Below are positions 23,701 to 32,059 of a stretch of DNA of 64,000 bases, in pieces. This stretch comes from Riemerella anatipestifer. GTDB taxonomy: Bacteria; Bacteroidota; Bacteroidia; Flavobacteriales; Weeksellaceae. The first letter of the stretch is position 1. Each line of letters opens with the position of its first letter. Below the pieces are notes generated by a model that worked only from the letters and a program-made list of their open reading frames with translations, was not told where the DNA came from and searched no databases. The stretch lies in NCBI RefSeq assembly GCF_035666175.1, contig NZ_CP142016.1, forward strand, positions 2,046,001-2,110,000, in the 5' to 3' direction. Both the position numbers and the translations under genes were made by a program.

Positions 23701-25138
23701 GAAAGTATCCGAGGTTGCAGGGCAGTTAGGTGGAGCTTTTTCAGAGCTAGGTGGAGCATTGAAAGAATATGATGAGGGACTTGGCGACACGGTAGAAACC
23801 ATGGGAGAACTCCTTAATGTAGCGAGTGATGTTGCGGGAGCATTGGCGGACTTTGCTTCGGGACCCCAAGGGATTGTTAGTGGTATTATGAAAACCATCA
23901 AAGCCATTACCTCTATATTTTCTATTGGTGCAAAAGCACGAGAGAGTGAAAGAAAAGCCCAAGAGCAAATTAAAAAATATCATGATGAGATTTTTCAGTC
24001 GCAACTGAATTATAATTCTGAATTAAGAAAACGGGTTGCCGAAGAGGTAAAGCTGAACGACCTATACAAATCCCGAGTTACAAATATCCGAGAGGAGTTG
24101 GAAGCCAATCGAAAAAATGCGGAGAGTATAAAAAAAGACCAAGAAGCGGTTTTTAAAAGGCTTTTGAATGCCAGAACGGTTACAGGTATGCACACGGAAA
24201 AATACGGTGGTTTTCTAGGTATTGGTAGAAAAACTAGAGCCGTAGAAGAAACTAGCAGTGTTGCAAAACTGCTAGGGATAGGAAAATGGGTAGAAAAAGA
24301 AATTGTCAAAATAGCAGGTTGGTCTTTAAAAATAAAAGTGTTTGAACCTGGAGAAGTTGAACTTACAGATAAAATATTTAAGGATTTAGAAAAACTCAAT
24401 GCCGAAAAACCGCTCACAGGTGATGCCAAAACAGCCTACGAGCAATTAAAAAAATTGCGAGATGAGTACGGTTCAATTGAGGCAGCCGATAGAGAATTAA
24501 AAAAACAACTCCGAGAAGCTATAACAGGTACTACTGCAGACAGCCTAGCCGATAGTATCAAACAGGGCATAGCTTCGGGAAAAAAGTCTTTTGCAGATTT
24601 TGCGGACGATATTGAGGGCTTTTTACGAAATGCCGTTTTAGCAGGTTTAGAAACCGATGTGTTTAGAAAGAAAACACAGGAGCTACACGAAGTAATGGAA
24701 GAAATGTTACAAGATGGCGTAATTACATCGGAAGAAAGAGAGCGATTTAATCAGCTTTATATGGCAATGGTTGAAGAGCAAAGGCAAAAAGTAGAAATAC
24801 TTAACCAAGCAGGTATTGGTGTTATTAAAGACCAAGAGCGTCTAAATTCTTTACAAGGAGCCATAAAAGGGGCTTCACAGGAAAGTATAGATATTCTTTC
24901 GGGGCATTTCGCAGGCGTAAGGCTTCATGTGATAGAAATAGTTAAAATGATGAAATCTAACGGTACCAGCGGACTGGAAAAGCTATCAAAGCTGATAGAA
25001 ATACAAATGAATATTGAAAGAAACACCCGAAAAACAGCAGAAAATACGGAAAAGCTGCACGATATAGATGAGGGTATTTCTAAGGTAGAAAAAGCAATCA
25101 AAGGCAACGGCAACGATGCTAAAGGTTTAGGGTTTTAA
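20765..25138 (+). CDS. tail tape measure protein
   Basis: 1457 residues from ATG 20765, two bases after the GT stop. A GTG at 20729 is in frame but lies inside the T frame and encodes an unlikely peptide. The protein is almost wholly helical and Ala/Glu/Lys/Gln-rich with long coiled coils, plus a hydrophobic stretch (IALASTGIGLIIILLASLVANW, about residue 440) and a second one in the last third, as in other tape measures. Its length sets tail length, here probably over 200 nm by the usual rule of about 0.15 nm per residue. Confidence 0.88.
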   Translation: MSDLEPIKLDFTVNNSVVFEEFAKMVKAAQEQTKSVDNAQSKFKEYINTQLSASGALSQSAQLTDAQTKALQRHAETIDYLKGQIANTFDPTQLGVYNYQLSQAQQAINSILESANNKAALIDTAEMEKANQKLQEAERLLDQISDKTFTPPFASPEELEVLSTEINNANDELEQLGIVIDFISAKMGTMDSGSQAFKDLEKDIATANQMLGRLPQSYDTAGNSIDQMTDVLKEFQNQLNAETDPEKIKILNQNIENLENSIKKLKNAGKEGFDDFGNKLEENREKAVSLQTELENLVQSMARLRMAGKQKSDEYEALKSRAIEARAAIASTNQEINASASSTSGLDTLIRATSAVASGYSLAQSTAALFGAENEEVEQSIMKITAAMSALQSLQQIQAELKKSDSLATIAQTKAQGLYTAVVGSSTGALKIFRIALASTGIGLIIILLASLVANWDKVTASIKKSFPALNSFGDKLDNMKAYVMGFLNAFLSLSKTVLDTLLKIKNVGFKGALNNLKNAKSEAEKAFENGKQNSLNASAQDKKNAQLEKSLEIYDKETERLEHLTGKKQYDRREKSIKAQLRLVDKGSKEEAELIHKKNLLLADKEKERNDEAKKQADKRQKEAEKAAKKAEQLARQEAEARKSALNSIAQAEREYQKSRMIATDKEIADIQDKYAKLRAEAQKAKLGAMDMMRIDNLEKAETKSVTEKHANEQFFKELEEQKELFAAYEVFKTKVGKEEADKRYQNELLAFENYGALLDAEMEKIKALGDALTPEQFQKLEKLQSEKKSYDKDKNKEAEQKYAEAYNSLLSFDDKRRAIDKKYQQDKVLLTQITDEKVRQAKLAELEFQKKAALDAVNTEAYDRETIMQRLSENLMGITRRELNSRIASLEEYLEKAGDHLDETQKEFVQNELKKAKAVRATTDVGVEEKVLLQEKEAILKRITDLQSKGITNVSDELKQLEEVNMKLKDILAKKFAKVSEVAGQLGGAFSELGGALKEYDEGLGDTVETMGELLNVASDVAGALADFASGPQGIVSGIMKTIKAITSIFSIGAKARESERKAQEQIKKYHDEIFQSQLNYNSELRKRVAEEVKLNDLYKSRVTNIREELEANRKNAESIKKDQEAVFKRLLNARTVTGMHTEKYGGFLGIGRKTRAVEETSSVAKLLGIGKWVEKEIVKIAGWSLKIKVFEPGEVELTDKIFKDLEKLNAEKPLTGDAKTAYEQLKKLRDEYGSIEAADRELKKQLREAITGTTADSLADSIKQGIASGKKSFADFADDIEGFLRNAVLAGLETDVFRKKTQELHEVMEEMLQDGVITSEERERFNQLYMAMVEEQRQKVEILNQAGIGVIKDQERLNSLQGAIKGASQESIDILSGHFAGVRLHVIEIVKMMKSNGTSGLEKLSKLIEIQMNIERNTRKTAENTEKLHDIDEGISKVEKAIKGNGNDAKGLGF

Positions 25139-25149
25139 AATAGTTTAAA

Positions 25150-25563
25150 ATGGATTTTAAAGATAAATTAAACAACATTCTTCTCAGTAATATAGGCGTG
25201 GTCATTATGACAGGCACAGAGGAATTGCTCGCTTTTCCCGAAAGAAAAGAAGTAATGGAGAATGATTGGGCAGAAGAAAACGGCGGAGATTATGACCTCT
25301 CTTCTCCTAAATTTAAAGACAAAGAGGTAACGCTTAAAATGGCAATTTTAGCAGATGATAATGTTCAGTTTTGGCAGTATTATAACACACTATTTGCCGA
25401 GTTGAAAAAAGAGGGGGAATTGTCGCTCTATGTCTTTGACCACGACCAAACCTACAAGGTGTTTTATAAAAAGTCTGGAAACTTTAAAAAAGTTTTAAAA
25501 CGCCTTAAAAATGTAGAAAAAGTGTTTGTGAAATTTGATTTAACCTTTAAAGTTTTGTTCTGA
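25150..25563 (+). CDS. distal tail / baseplate hub-type protein (DUF6046-like)
   Basis: 137 residues, beta-rich: ITGTEELLAFPERKEV, then FKDKEVTLKMAILADD, ELSLYVFDHDQTYKVFYKKS and a final FVKFDLTFKVLF. The content and the place between tape measure and tail tip suit a small Dit-like protein that closes the tail tube. Its stop codon overlaps the next ATG (TGATG). Confidence 0.55.
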   Translation: MDFKDKLNNILLSNIGVVIMTGTEELLAFPERKEVMENDWAEENGGDYDLSSPKFKDKEVTLKMAILADDNVQFWQYYNTLFAELKKEGELSLYVFDHDQTYKVFYKKSGNFKKVLKRLKNVEKVFVKFDLTFKVLF

Positions 25564-28500
25564 TGTTCATAGTTACGAGAAATAATAGCATCGTTGCACC
25601 AATAAAAGCGAAAGGTACAGTTGTCGAAAAATTATTTGGTGAGGAAACTGTTACGATGGATTTTAGCCTGCCTCATTTCGTTCTTTTCCGCATAGGCGAT
25701 GCCGTGGAGGTTTATGGCAAAACTTATTACATCTCACAGGAGCCTGTGGTTAATAAAAAAAGCACAAAGGAGTATGTTTATAGTTTAGTCTTTAACGGCG
25801 AAAAATATCGCCTTGCCGAAGTACAATATTTTTTCTATGATGAAAACAACGAACTTAATATTTCGGAATTTTCTATCACGGCAACCGCTCAAAAAATGGT
25901 AGAGCTTTTAGTGGCTAATGCCAACCGAACGCAAACAGGCTGGAGCGTTGGAAGGATAGACAGCACCGAAACTAAAACAATAGATTTCAGCGATTATAAT
26001 TGCCTCGCAGCTCTTACCCGTATAGCGGAGGATTTTGGTTTGGAGTTTTGGGTAGATGCAGATAAGTCTATCCATTTAGAGGAAAGAAAAAAGGTGTCTG
26101 GTTACACTTTGGAATATGGCAAAAGCAAAGGACTGAAAGGTATTACCCGAAATCCTTACACAGAGAGTAGCTTAGTTACTCGTCTGTATGCAAGAGGTTC
26201 TTCCCGAAATATCCCGAAGAACTACCGCAATGGGCAAAAAGTCCTGCGTATGCCAGTGCCTTTTTTGGAAAAAAATACCGATAAATATGGGATTATAGAA
26301 CATACACAACCTTTTGAGGATATTTACCCAAAGCGTGTGGGCACCGTTACACAAGTATATGCAGATAACCCTTTAAAGTTCTCGGATAGCACTTTAGATT
26401 TTGATTTAAACGAATATAACGAATACGGAAATACTATAATACAAAAGGGTATATCGGCAAAAGTTATCTTTCAAACGGGCGATTTAGCAGGGTACACTTT
26501 GGAGGTTAAAGAGTACGGTTTTGATAGTGCAAGCAAAACATTCACACTGCTAAAAAATCAAGATGAAAAGTCTTTTGATATTCCAAGCGATACTTTCCGT
26601 CCGCAAGTGGGCGATAAGTATATTATCATTGACATTGCGATGTCTAAATCTTATGTAGATAATGCAGAGCAAGAGCTCCAAGCTGCTGCACAAGAATATT
26701 TAGATAAAAATAGCAAACAGCGATTTATCTATGCTGTAGAACCTGACCCTATTTATCTGAAAAAAATAAATTTCAATTTGAAGCTGGGACATACCATACA
26801 GTTTAAAGATTCAGATTTTGGATTAGATGATGATATTAGAGTAATCAGCATTACCCGAGATATTAACAACCCTTACGATATTAGTTTTGAAATAGCGGAA
26901 CAAGCAACTATCACGCAAATTGTAAGAAATTACATCGAAAAAGAAAAAGCCCAAACGGCAATCAAAAAACAACAAAAGTACAATGCCGAAATGGCTCGCC
27001 GTTCTTTTTTGTTTGCCGAAGAAATTAAAAACAATGTGTTTGACAATGAGGGGTATTTTGATGCTCAAAAGATAAAGCCTTTAAGCATAGAAACGGGTAT
27101 GCTTTCGGTGGGTTCTCGTATGCAACAGTTTTCGCTTCCAAATATTGCTCTAAGTATTACGAGCGACAATAAACGCCTACACAACACAGCGGGGCAAATG
27201 GTGCATCTAACGATAGACCCAAATGCCCCGAGGACTTGGAATTTAGCGGAAAATACGACGGTTCAGTTTAGCGACAATTTCAATTTTATTTATATCAAGG
27301 CGGACAAAATAGGTTCTAATGCAACCATAGTCGTAACCGAACAAAAAATCCTATTTGATAGCGACCCTATATTTTATTTTTTCTTGGCTGGCAATGTATC
27401 GTCAATTATTAACGGCGTTAGGCGTATCAAAACCAGTTACGGCTACACGCAAATAACACCTAGCGAAATAACCACGGGACGAATAACTAGCCCAAACGGT
27501 AGTAACTACATAGACCTAAAACAAGACGGTATAGAAATAAACGCCAAAGTTACTTTTGCGAGTAATAGCCCTGCGATAAAACAAGTAGTAGATGCTGTAA
27601 GTGTAGGAGGCGTAAACCTAGCTCGCAATACTGAATTTAAAAACGGTGGAGAACATTGGAGCAAAGGGTATCCACAAGCAGAGTTTCTACCTAATGAAAG
27701 GAGCGTTAAAATAACCTCGATAGATGGACAAGTTTACAATCAAATAGACCAAAATATAAAATGTGAGAAAAACACAGAATATACAATATCAGCCTTTGTT
27801 AAGGGGATAGGTTCAGCTTTTTTCTACGCATTAGAAATGAAAGAGAACGGCACTCATACGACTGTTTATTCTGATAATTACAGAGAGTTCCCTGTTAATT
27901 CAGAATATAAATATGTGAACTTTACGATAAGTACACAGTCTGACACTGCCTATTTCATCTTTATACTCAGAGCGTTTAGCAACAATACAGTTTGGTTTAA
28001 AGATGTAAAAGTAGAAAAAGGTAATAAAGCGACCGATTGGTCGCCCAATCCTAAAGATATAGAAGCTGAAATAATTACAATCGCAGAAGCAAAATCTAAT
28101 TTAGCGAGAATACAAGCAGAGGCTCATGCTGACAATATAGTAACCGCCGAAGAACAAGCGAGAATAAACGAAGCTAAGGCGAAATTAGAGGAAGCAAAAG
28201 CTCACGCACAAGCATTGGTTACAACTCATAGAAACGAGGTTATCAGTAAGTTTGATAGCCTTGGTACAATGGCGTGGGAAAATTATATCGAAAAGGCAAT
28301 GCTCGGCAACACAATTGTGCAAGGAGGCTATATCAAAACAGAGTTACTAAACGCTTCGGCAATAGTGAGTAACGGCGGAGGAGCCACAACATCTCAACTT
28401 AATAATGCTATCAATGGAGTAATTGTTGGTGGTCGAAATCTAGCTCGCAATACTGAATTTAAAAACGGTGGAGAACATTGGAGCAAAGGGTATCCACAAG

Positions 28501-29618
28501 CAGAGTTTCTACCTAATGAAAGAGCAGTTAAGATAACCTCAATAGATGGACAAGATTACAATCAAATAGACCAAAATATAAAATGTGAGAAAAACACAGA
28601 ATATACAATATCAGCCTTTGTTAAGGGGATAGGTTCTGCCTTTTTCTACGCATTAGAAATGAAAGAAAATGGTACTTATACGGCTGTTTATTCTGATAAT
28701 TACAGAGTATTTCCTATAAATTCAGAATACAAATATGTAAAATTTACAATAAGGACACAGTCTGACACTGCTTATTTCATCTTTATACTAAGAGCATTTA
28801 GCAACAATACAGTTTGGTTTAAAGATGTAAAAGTGGAAAAAGGTAATAAAGCGACCGATTGGTCGCCCAATCCACAGGATATAGAAACTCTATTTGCTAA
28901 CCTTCAACAAGGGATAAGCAATATGCAAACCTCTTTGTCTGATGTAAAGACTAAAACAGACAACTTCGCTTCTATTCAAGGCGGGTTGATGATGGCTAAT
29001 TTAATGAGTGTAGGAAGCAACCAAGCTAATCAAAACGCTTTTATTTCGGGAATAACCGACGAGGGAGCAATGAGCGTCAGGTTTGGAGCAGGTAGCAATT
29101 ATGCCAATAAGCATAACGCTCCATTTAGGGTGCTAGATAATGGTAAAATGATAGCCAAAGATGCAGATATTACAGGGAGAATAACAGCCACAGGGGGGAA
29201 TATAGGAGATTGGGAAATAAACGGCTCTTCTTTTAGGTCTTCTAGTATTGGAAGCAACGACTCGTGGGCTCAATATTCGAGTTACGCATTTTTTTCTCCA
29301 GAAACTTTTTTAATCAGAAAAAATGGCTCGGAGCGAGGAGAAACTAAAGAAGTGATGATGGGTATTACATCTAGTATATCCACGGGGTCAGAAGGAGCTG
29401 CTGCTGCAATAAAAAGCAACATTAAAAAAACTCAATACGACTTTGACAGAGATAATGTGGCACTAAGACTAGAGGCTAAAAATGGGGTTACAAATACCGC
29501 TTTAGATATTTTGAATGGAGATATTCGTGTGGGTGGAGAGGTAGGATATACAGGAGAATTATTTTTGGGGGGAGTATGGCTTACCATTAGAAAAGGTATA
29601 ATAACAAATTATTCATAA
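25563..29618 (+). CDS. tail tip protein (Tal/endopeptidase-type) with duplicated carbohydrate-binding module
   Basis: 1351 residues. The first 450 resemble the tail-associated hub proteins of siphophages and Mu-like phages (FTITRNN..., VEVYGKTYYISQEP, FGLEFWVD, GDLAGYTLEVKEYGFD...). A helical stretch follows, then two almost identical about 149-residue jelly-roll-type modules (NLARNTEF...FVKGIGSAFFYALEMKENG...FKDVKVEKGNKATDW), the CBM4/9-like fold that binds sugars. The C-terminal part has QGGLMMANLMSVG and GNIGDWEI, typical of phage receptor-binding tips. It presumably decides adsorption. Confidence 0.75.
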   Translation: MFIVTRNNSIVAPIKAKGTVVEKLFGEETVTMDFSLPHFVLFRIGDAVEVYGKTYYISQEPVVNKKSTKEYVYSLVFNGEKYRLAEVQYFFYDENNELNISEFSITATAQKMVELLVANANRTQTGWSVGRIDSTETKTIDFSDYNCLAALTRIAEDFGLEFWVDADKSIHLEERKKVSGYTLEYGKSKGLKGITRNPYTESSLVTRLYARGSSRNIPKNYRNGQKVLRMPVPFLEKNTDKYGIIEHTQPFEDIYPKRVGTVTQVYADNPLKFSDSTLDFDLNEYNEYGNTIIQKGISAKVIFQTGDLAGYTLEVKEYGFDSASKTFTLLKNQDEKSFDIPSDTFRPQVGDKYIIIDIAMSKSYVDNAEQELQAAAQEYLDKNSKQRFIYAVEPDPIYLKKINFNLKLGHTIQFKDSDFGLDDDIRVISITRDINNPYDISFEIAEQATITQIVRNYIEKEKAQTAIKKQQKYNAEMARRSFLFAEEIKNNVFDNEGYFDAQKIKPLSIETGMLSVGSRMQQFSLPNIALSITSDNKRLHNTAGQMVHLTIDPNAPRTWNLAENTTVQFSDNFNFIYIKADKIGSNATIVVTEQKILFDSDPIFYFFLAGNVSSIINGVRRIKTSYGYTQITPSEITTGRITSPNGSNYIDLKQDGIEINAKVTFASNSPAIKQVVDAVSVGGVNLARNTEFKNGGEHWSKGYPQAEFLPNERSVKITSIDGQVYNQIDQNIKCEKNTEYTISAFVKGIGSAFFYALEMKENGTHTTVYSDNYREFPVNSEYKYVNFTISTQSDTAYFIFILRAFSNNTVWFKDVKVEKGNKATDWSPNPKDIEAEIITIAEAKSNLARIQAEAHADNIVTAEEQARINEAKAKLEEAKAHAQALVTTHRNEVISKFDSLGTMAWENYIEKAMLGNTIVQGGYIKTELLNASAIVSNGGGATTSQLNNAINGVIVGGRNLARNTEFKNGGEHWSKGYPQAEFLPNERAVKITSIDGQDYNQIDQNIKCEKNTEYTISAFVKGIGSAFFYALEMKENGTYTAVYSDNYRVFPINSEYKYVKFTIRTQSDTAYFIFILRAFSNNTVWFKDVKVEKGNKATDWSPNPQDIETLFANLQQGISNMQTSLSDVKTKTDNFASIQGGLMMANLMSVGSNQANQNAFISGITDEGAMSVRFGAGSNYANKHNAPFRVLDNGKMIAKDADITGRITATGGNIGDWEINGSSFRSSSIGSNDSWAQYSSYAFFSPETFLIRKNGSERGETKEVMMGITSSISTGSEGAAAAIKSNIKKTQYDFDRDNVALRLEAKNGVTNTALDILNGDIRVGGEVGYTGELFLGGVWLTIRKGIITNYS
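27618..28064 (+). repeat. direct repeat, copy 1 (447 bp), in tail tip gene
   Basis: Encodes the first carbohydrate-binding-type module. It is nearly identical at the DNA level to 28440-28886, at an offset of 822 bases. Most differences are clustered in about 60 bases (THTTVYSDNYREFPV versus TYTAVYSDNYRVFPI). Confidence 0.9.
28440..28886 (+). repeat. direct repeat, copy 2 (447 bp), in tail tip gene
   Basis: Second copy of the module. Between the copies lies a helical spacer with QAEAHADNIVTAEEQARINEAKAK. Recombination between copies would delete or add exactly one module and keep the reading frame (822 bases is divisible by 3). Confidence 0.9.
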
Positions 29619-29644
29619 TAATAACTTTTAAAAACAATAAAACT

Positions 29645-29968
29645 ATGAAAACAAAACAATTACAAAAGGTAAATGAGAGCGTGGCTACCACCCTAATGGA
29701 GACTATTGGGGAAAAGCAAATTTACTACCAATATGGAACGGATTACAACAACAAAACTCCTCAATCCGTCAATTTCACAACCCAATTACAAGATGGGAAG
29801 ACCTTATCGGGAACCTACTCTAAAGGTGGTGGATTGTCCCTGAATGGGCAAGGCGTAAATAATGTAGAAGATTTGCAGGTAGTCAATACCGCCTTTGCCA
29901 CTATCTTAGAAATAATAAACGGCTTTGAAGTTTCAGAAGAAGAAGTAAAAGATGGTGGTAGTCAATAA
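29645..29968 (+). CDS. phage protein after the tail tip, function unknown
   Basis: 107 residues with a polar beta-rich centre (VNFTTQLQDGKTLSGTYSKGGGLSLNGQG) and acidic C-terminus. Not recognised. It follows the tail tip gene by 26 bases and overlaps the next gene by 17 bases. A tail accessory role is possible. Confidence 0.55.
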   Translation: MKTKQLQKVNESVATTLMETIGEKQIYYQYGTDYNNKTPQSVNFTTQLQDGKTLSGTYSKGGGLSLNGQGVNNVEDLQVVNTAFATILEIINGFEVSEEEVKDGGSQ

Positions 29969-30275
29969 ATATTTAGTACCGAGAGGGTACACCGCAATGG
30001 CGGTGTTTCCTTTCATCTTTCTGAAAAATAAGGAGTATCAAAAAAACAAGTACCTCCTAAACCACGAGAGAATACATCTAAGACAGCAATTAGAGTTACT
30101 GATTTTGCCTTTTTTCGTTTGGTATGGGCTAAACTACCTATGGAACTTAATAAAGTACAAGAACCATAGAGAAGCCTATCGGAATATCATATTTGAACAA
30201 GAGGCTTATGAGAATCAAAACGATTTAGAGTATTTGAAAAACCGAAAACTTTGGCAATTTTTAAAGTTGTTTTAA
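29952..30275 (+). CDS. HExxH-motif membrane metallopeptidase-like protein
   Basis: 107 residues with NHERIHLRQQ (H40-E41-x-x-H44 by count) and a downstream EQEAY (about residue 84) that could supply the third zinc ligand, the gluzincin arrangement. A hydrophobic segment (LELLILPFFVWYGLNYLW) just after the motif suggests membrane association. Similar short proteins are common in Bacteroidota chromosomes. In the phage it is the last clear gene before the right end; envelope remodelling or entry are inferred options. Confidence 0.6.
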   Translation: MVVVNKYLVPRGYTAMAVFPFIFLKNKEYQKNKYLLNHERIHLRQQLELLILPFFVWYGLNYLWNLIKYKNHREAYRNIIFEQEAYENQNDLEYLKNRKLWQFLKLF

Positions 30276-30341
30276 AAAGGTTTTAAAACGTCGAGGGTGG
30301 AAAGAATATCCGCCTTACAACAAAGGCGAGTATCCAATTGA

Positions 30342-30449
30342 ATGGATAAGAGACAAAGAAAAAATAAAGAAAAACCTAATCAAAATGATAGAGGAAATTT
30401 AAACACTATTCAAACGGAACTTAAAATAAAGATAAAAAATAGGCTCTAA
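30342..30449 (+). CDS. very small basic frame near the phage right end, doubtful
   Basis: A 35-residue Lys/Asn/Gln-rich frame ending at the last phage terminator. An overlapping frame without a start (30265-30401; RRGWKEYPPYNKGEYPIEW...) looks more protein-like and may be the remnant of a longer gene. One of the two is probably decayed coding sequence. Confidence 0.25.
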   Translation: MDKRQRKNKEKPNQNDRGNLNTIQTELKIKIKNRL

Positions 30450-30478
30450 TGTAATCATCAGAGCTTTATTTTTTTTTG
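30441..30478 (+). terminator. terminator at the right end of the prophage
   Basis: GGCTCT pairs with AGAGCT across a 12-base loop, followed by TTATTTTTTTTT. It closes the rightward late operon just inside the phage end. Confidence 0.65.
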
Positions 30479-30518
30479 GACATTTCGTTTGAAAAAAATG
30501 TATTTTTCGTTTTGCCGA

Positions 30519-30590
30519 TTATATAAGTGTTATTTCTTGTCCGTTATCTTTGAGTTTAAATACTCTCTTTAATTCTGTCGTTAATAACAT
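30519..30590 (-). pseudogene. PRTRC system protein C, truncated by the prophage
   Basis: ATG at 30590 reads MLLTTELKRVFKLKDNG then QEITLI and a stop. The opening is that of PRTRC protein C (usually about 70 residues), and the reading frame ends exactly where the phage end begins. The remaining two thirds should lie left of the prophage, outside the window. It is the next gene downstream of PRTRC protein E. Confidence 0.75.
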
Positions 30591-30612
30591 AATTTCTATT
30601 TTTTAAGGTTAA

Positions 30613-31131
30613 TTATTCCGTTGCAAATAAGTCGGGTTGAAAGAGTGCTGTAAGCTCCTTTCTACGCTTTCTAATCTTTTCAGCATATTCGGGATATTCT
30701 TCCACACTTGGCAACTTTGTCCACGCTTCTCTCGGTTTTCCTTGTTCTGCAAGTTCCTCTACCTTTTCCATAAGTTCCTTGTATTTCTTATCTCGCTTTT
30801 CTTTCTCTTTCTTTTCCTTATCTGCTTTTTCCTTTTCCATTGCCGATTGCCTTTGAGCTTCTTCTTGTGCCTTTAAGTAACTCTCCATATTTACCATAAG
30901 TTTTGAGGTGCTTTCAATTGGCGGTGTAATGGTTGCAAAAAACTGCTCGTCCAATTCTTCGGCTGTACCTTTGATTGTTAGCGGTGGGATAAGGTGCTTC
31001 GCCTTATCGCCACACGCATCATTGTTCAATAATATGGATATTACTATGTTTTCAGTATCTTTTTTAATCGTTAGATTGAGTGTCCCCTCAATTTCTAATC
31101 CTGCTATTTGTTTAAAAAAATTTGTATTCAT
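30613..31131 (-). CDS. PRTRC system protein E
   Basis: 172 residues with the features of PRTRC protein E: an FFKQIAGLEIEGTLNLTI start, PPLTIKGTAEELDEQFF in the middle (the TGTAEELD motif), then a long charged helix (about residues 85-125) and a short C-terminus. PRTRC genes form a conserved module on plasmids and ICEs; the function of E is unknown. It is transcribed leftward, toward protein C. Confidence 0.7.
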   Translation of the reverse strand: MNTNFFKQIAGLEIEGTLNLTIKKDTENIVISILLNNDACGDKAKHLIPPLTIKGTAEELDEQFFATITPPIESTSKLMVNMESYLKAQEEAQRQSAMEKEKADKEKKEKEKRDKKYKELMEKVEELAEQGKPREAWTKLPSVEEYPEYAEKIRKRRKELTALFQPDLFATE

Positions 31132-31143
31132 TGTTTCTAAATT

Positions 31144-31380
31144 TTAAATTACTTTGTACTCTTCAATCATATATTCTACTTCTTCGTCAAACCCTTGTGT
31201 TTGCTTCTTATTTTTAAGCATATACAAATCGGATTTTGATAGTTCTTTGCGGTATCTCTCCCTGCTAATTTCAGCAATTAATTCAATGGCTTTTTGAAAG
31301 TTGTCCGTAACATATTCTATTGTCTTACTTTCATTGCTGTGCCATTTGTCGGTTGTGAAAATGATATATGCGTTTTTCAT
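31144..31380 (-). CDS. small ICE protein, function unknown
   Basis: 78 residues, acidic with a helical C-terminus (EEVEYMIEEYKVI). It overlaps the upstream 223-residue gene by 4 bases (translational coupling) and precedes PRTRC E. Not recognised. Confidence 0.55.
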   Translation of the reverse strand: MKNAYIIFTTDKWHSNESKTIEYVTDNFQKAIELIAEISRERYRKELSKSDLYMLKNKKQTQGFDEEVEYMIEEYKVI

Positions 31381-32048
31381 ATTATTGAGGTTTCTAAGTG
31401 GGTTATTTTATCTATTGGATACCCTTTGTCTGTGAATTGGTAATTTTCTTCCGCAAACATTTGTATAATGTATTCATCAGCGGTTAATCTTTCGTATTCT
31501 TTTTGTAGTTCTTTGTATAAATGTTGGTTCAAATCATTTAAAACACTTTCCACCCATTTCAATAGTTTTTCAACTTGATACTCAATGTGTGGGTATTCCT
31601 TACTATCATCGTTAAAAGTGTACTCCCAATCAAAGTGCAGATAATAATATCGGTGTCTGTTATAGGTCTTAAAATAAATATCTATATATCCGTTTTGGAT
31701 AAGATTAAGCACTCTTTTATCCATATCCAAAACATCAAAATTAAACTCTTGATTGGGGGCATAATCTTTCCATTTTTCAGCTTTAACGGCTTGTATAAAT
31801 TTCCTTATATCAAGTATGTTACACGCAAAACTACTTCCGTCGCCTTGTGAATAGAAACCACTGAAAAAGATTTCGGACGGATTTATATCAATCTCCAATA
31901 TTGAGCATATCACCACAAAATCAAAGTAAGTATTTTGCCACCACCAATGGCTATCGACCTCTTTGTATCGGTACTTGTCTAATACCTGCTCTTGGACTTC
32001 TTTGTCTAACTCCTCGTATTTGTAAATTTGTATCGTGATTGTGTTCAT
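31377..32048 (-). CDS. conserved ICE/plasmid protein with FSGFYSQGDGSSF motif
   Basis: 223 residues, rich in aromatic and acidic residues. The N-terminus (IYKYEELDKEVQEQVLDKYR) and the FSGFYSQGDGSSF motif (about residues 63-75) mark a family that I remember as common in phages and mobile elements, sometimes labelled as antitoxin of a stability system. I see no toxin partner. Function not assigned. Confidence 0.55.
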   Translation of the reverse strand: MNTITIQIYKYEELDKEVQEQVLDKYRYKEVDSHWWWQNTYFDFVVICSILEIDINPSEIFFSGFYSQGDGSSFACNILDIRKFIQAVKAEKWKDYAPNQEFNFDVLDMDKRVLNLIQNGYIDIYFKTYNRHRYYYLHFDWEYTFNDDSKEYPHIEYQVEKLLKWVESVLNDLNQHLYKELQKEYERLTADEYIIQMFAEENYQFTDKGYPIDKITHLETSII

Positions 32049-32059
32049 AATTTTACTCT

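Larger units (their letters stand above)
1..30521 (+). mobile_element. Mu-like transposable prophage (right end resolved, left end not seen)
   Basis: The order transposase A, ATPase B, Gam-like, GemA-like, then gp27/gp28/gp29/gpF/gp36/gpG-type head genes and a contractile or flexible tail module is that of Mu-like phages of Bacteroidota. The right end is placed at about 30521 because PRTRC protein C on the minus strand is cut there after 22-23 residues. Just inside that end are two TTTCGTTT/TTTTTCGTTTT motifs at about 30483-30513, resembling the transposase-binding repeats of Mu ends. No repressor gene and no clear left terminus are visible, so the element probably starts just before base 1. 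Confidence 0.85.

Noticed and set aside
23314..24429. Serine-rich minus-strand frames under the tape measure gene
   Set aside because: Typical antisense shadows of a Lys/Glu/Ala-rich helical gene.
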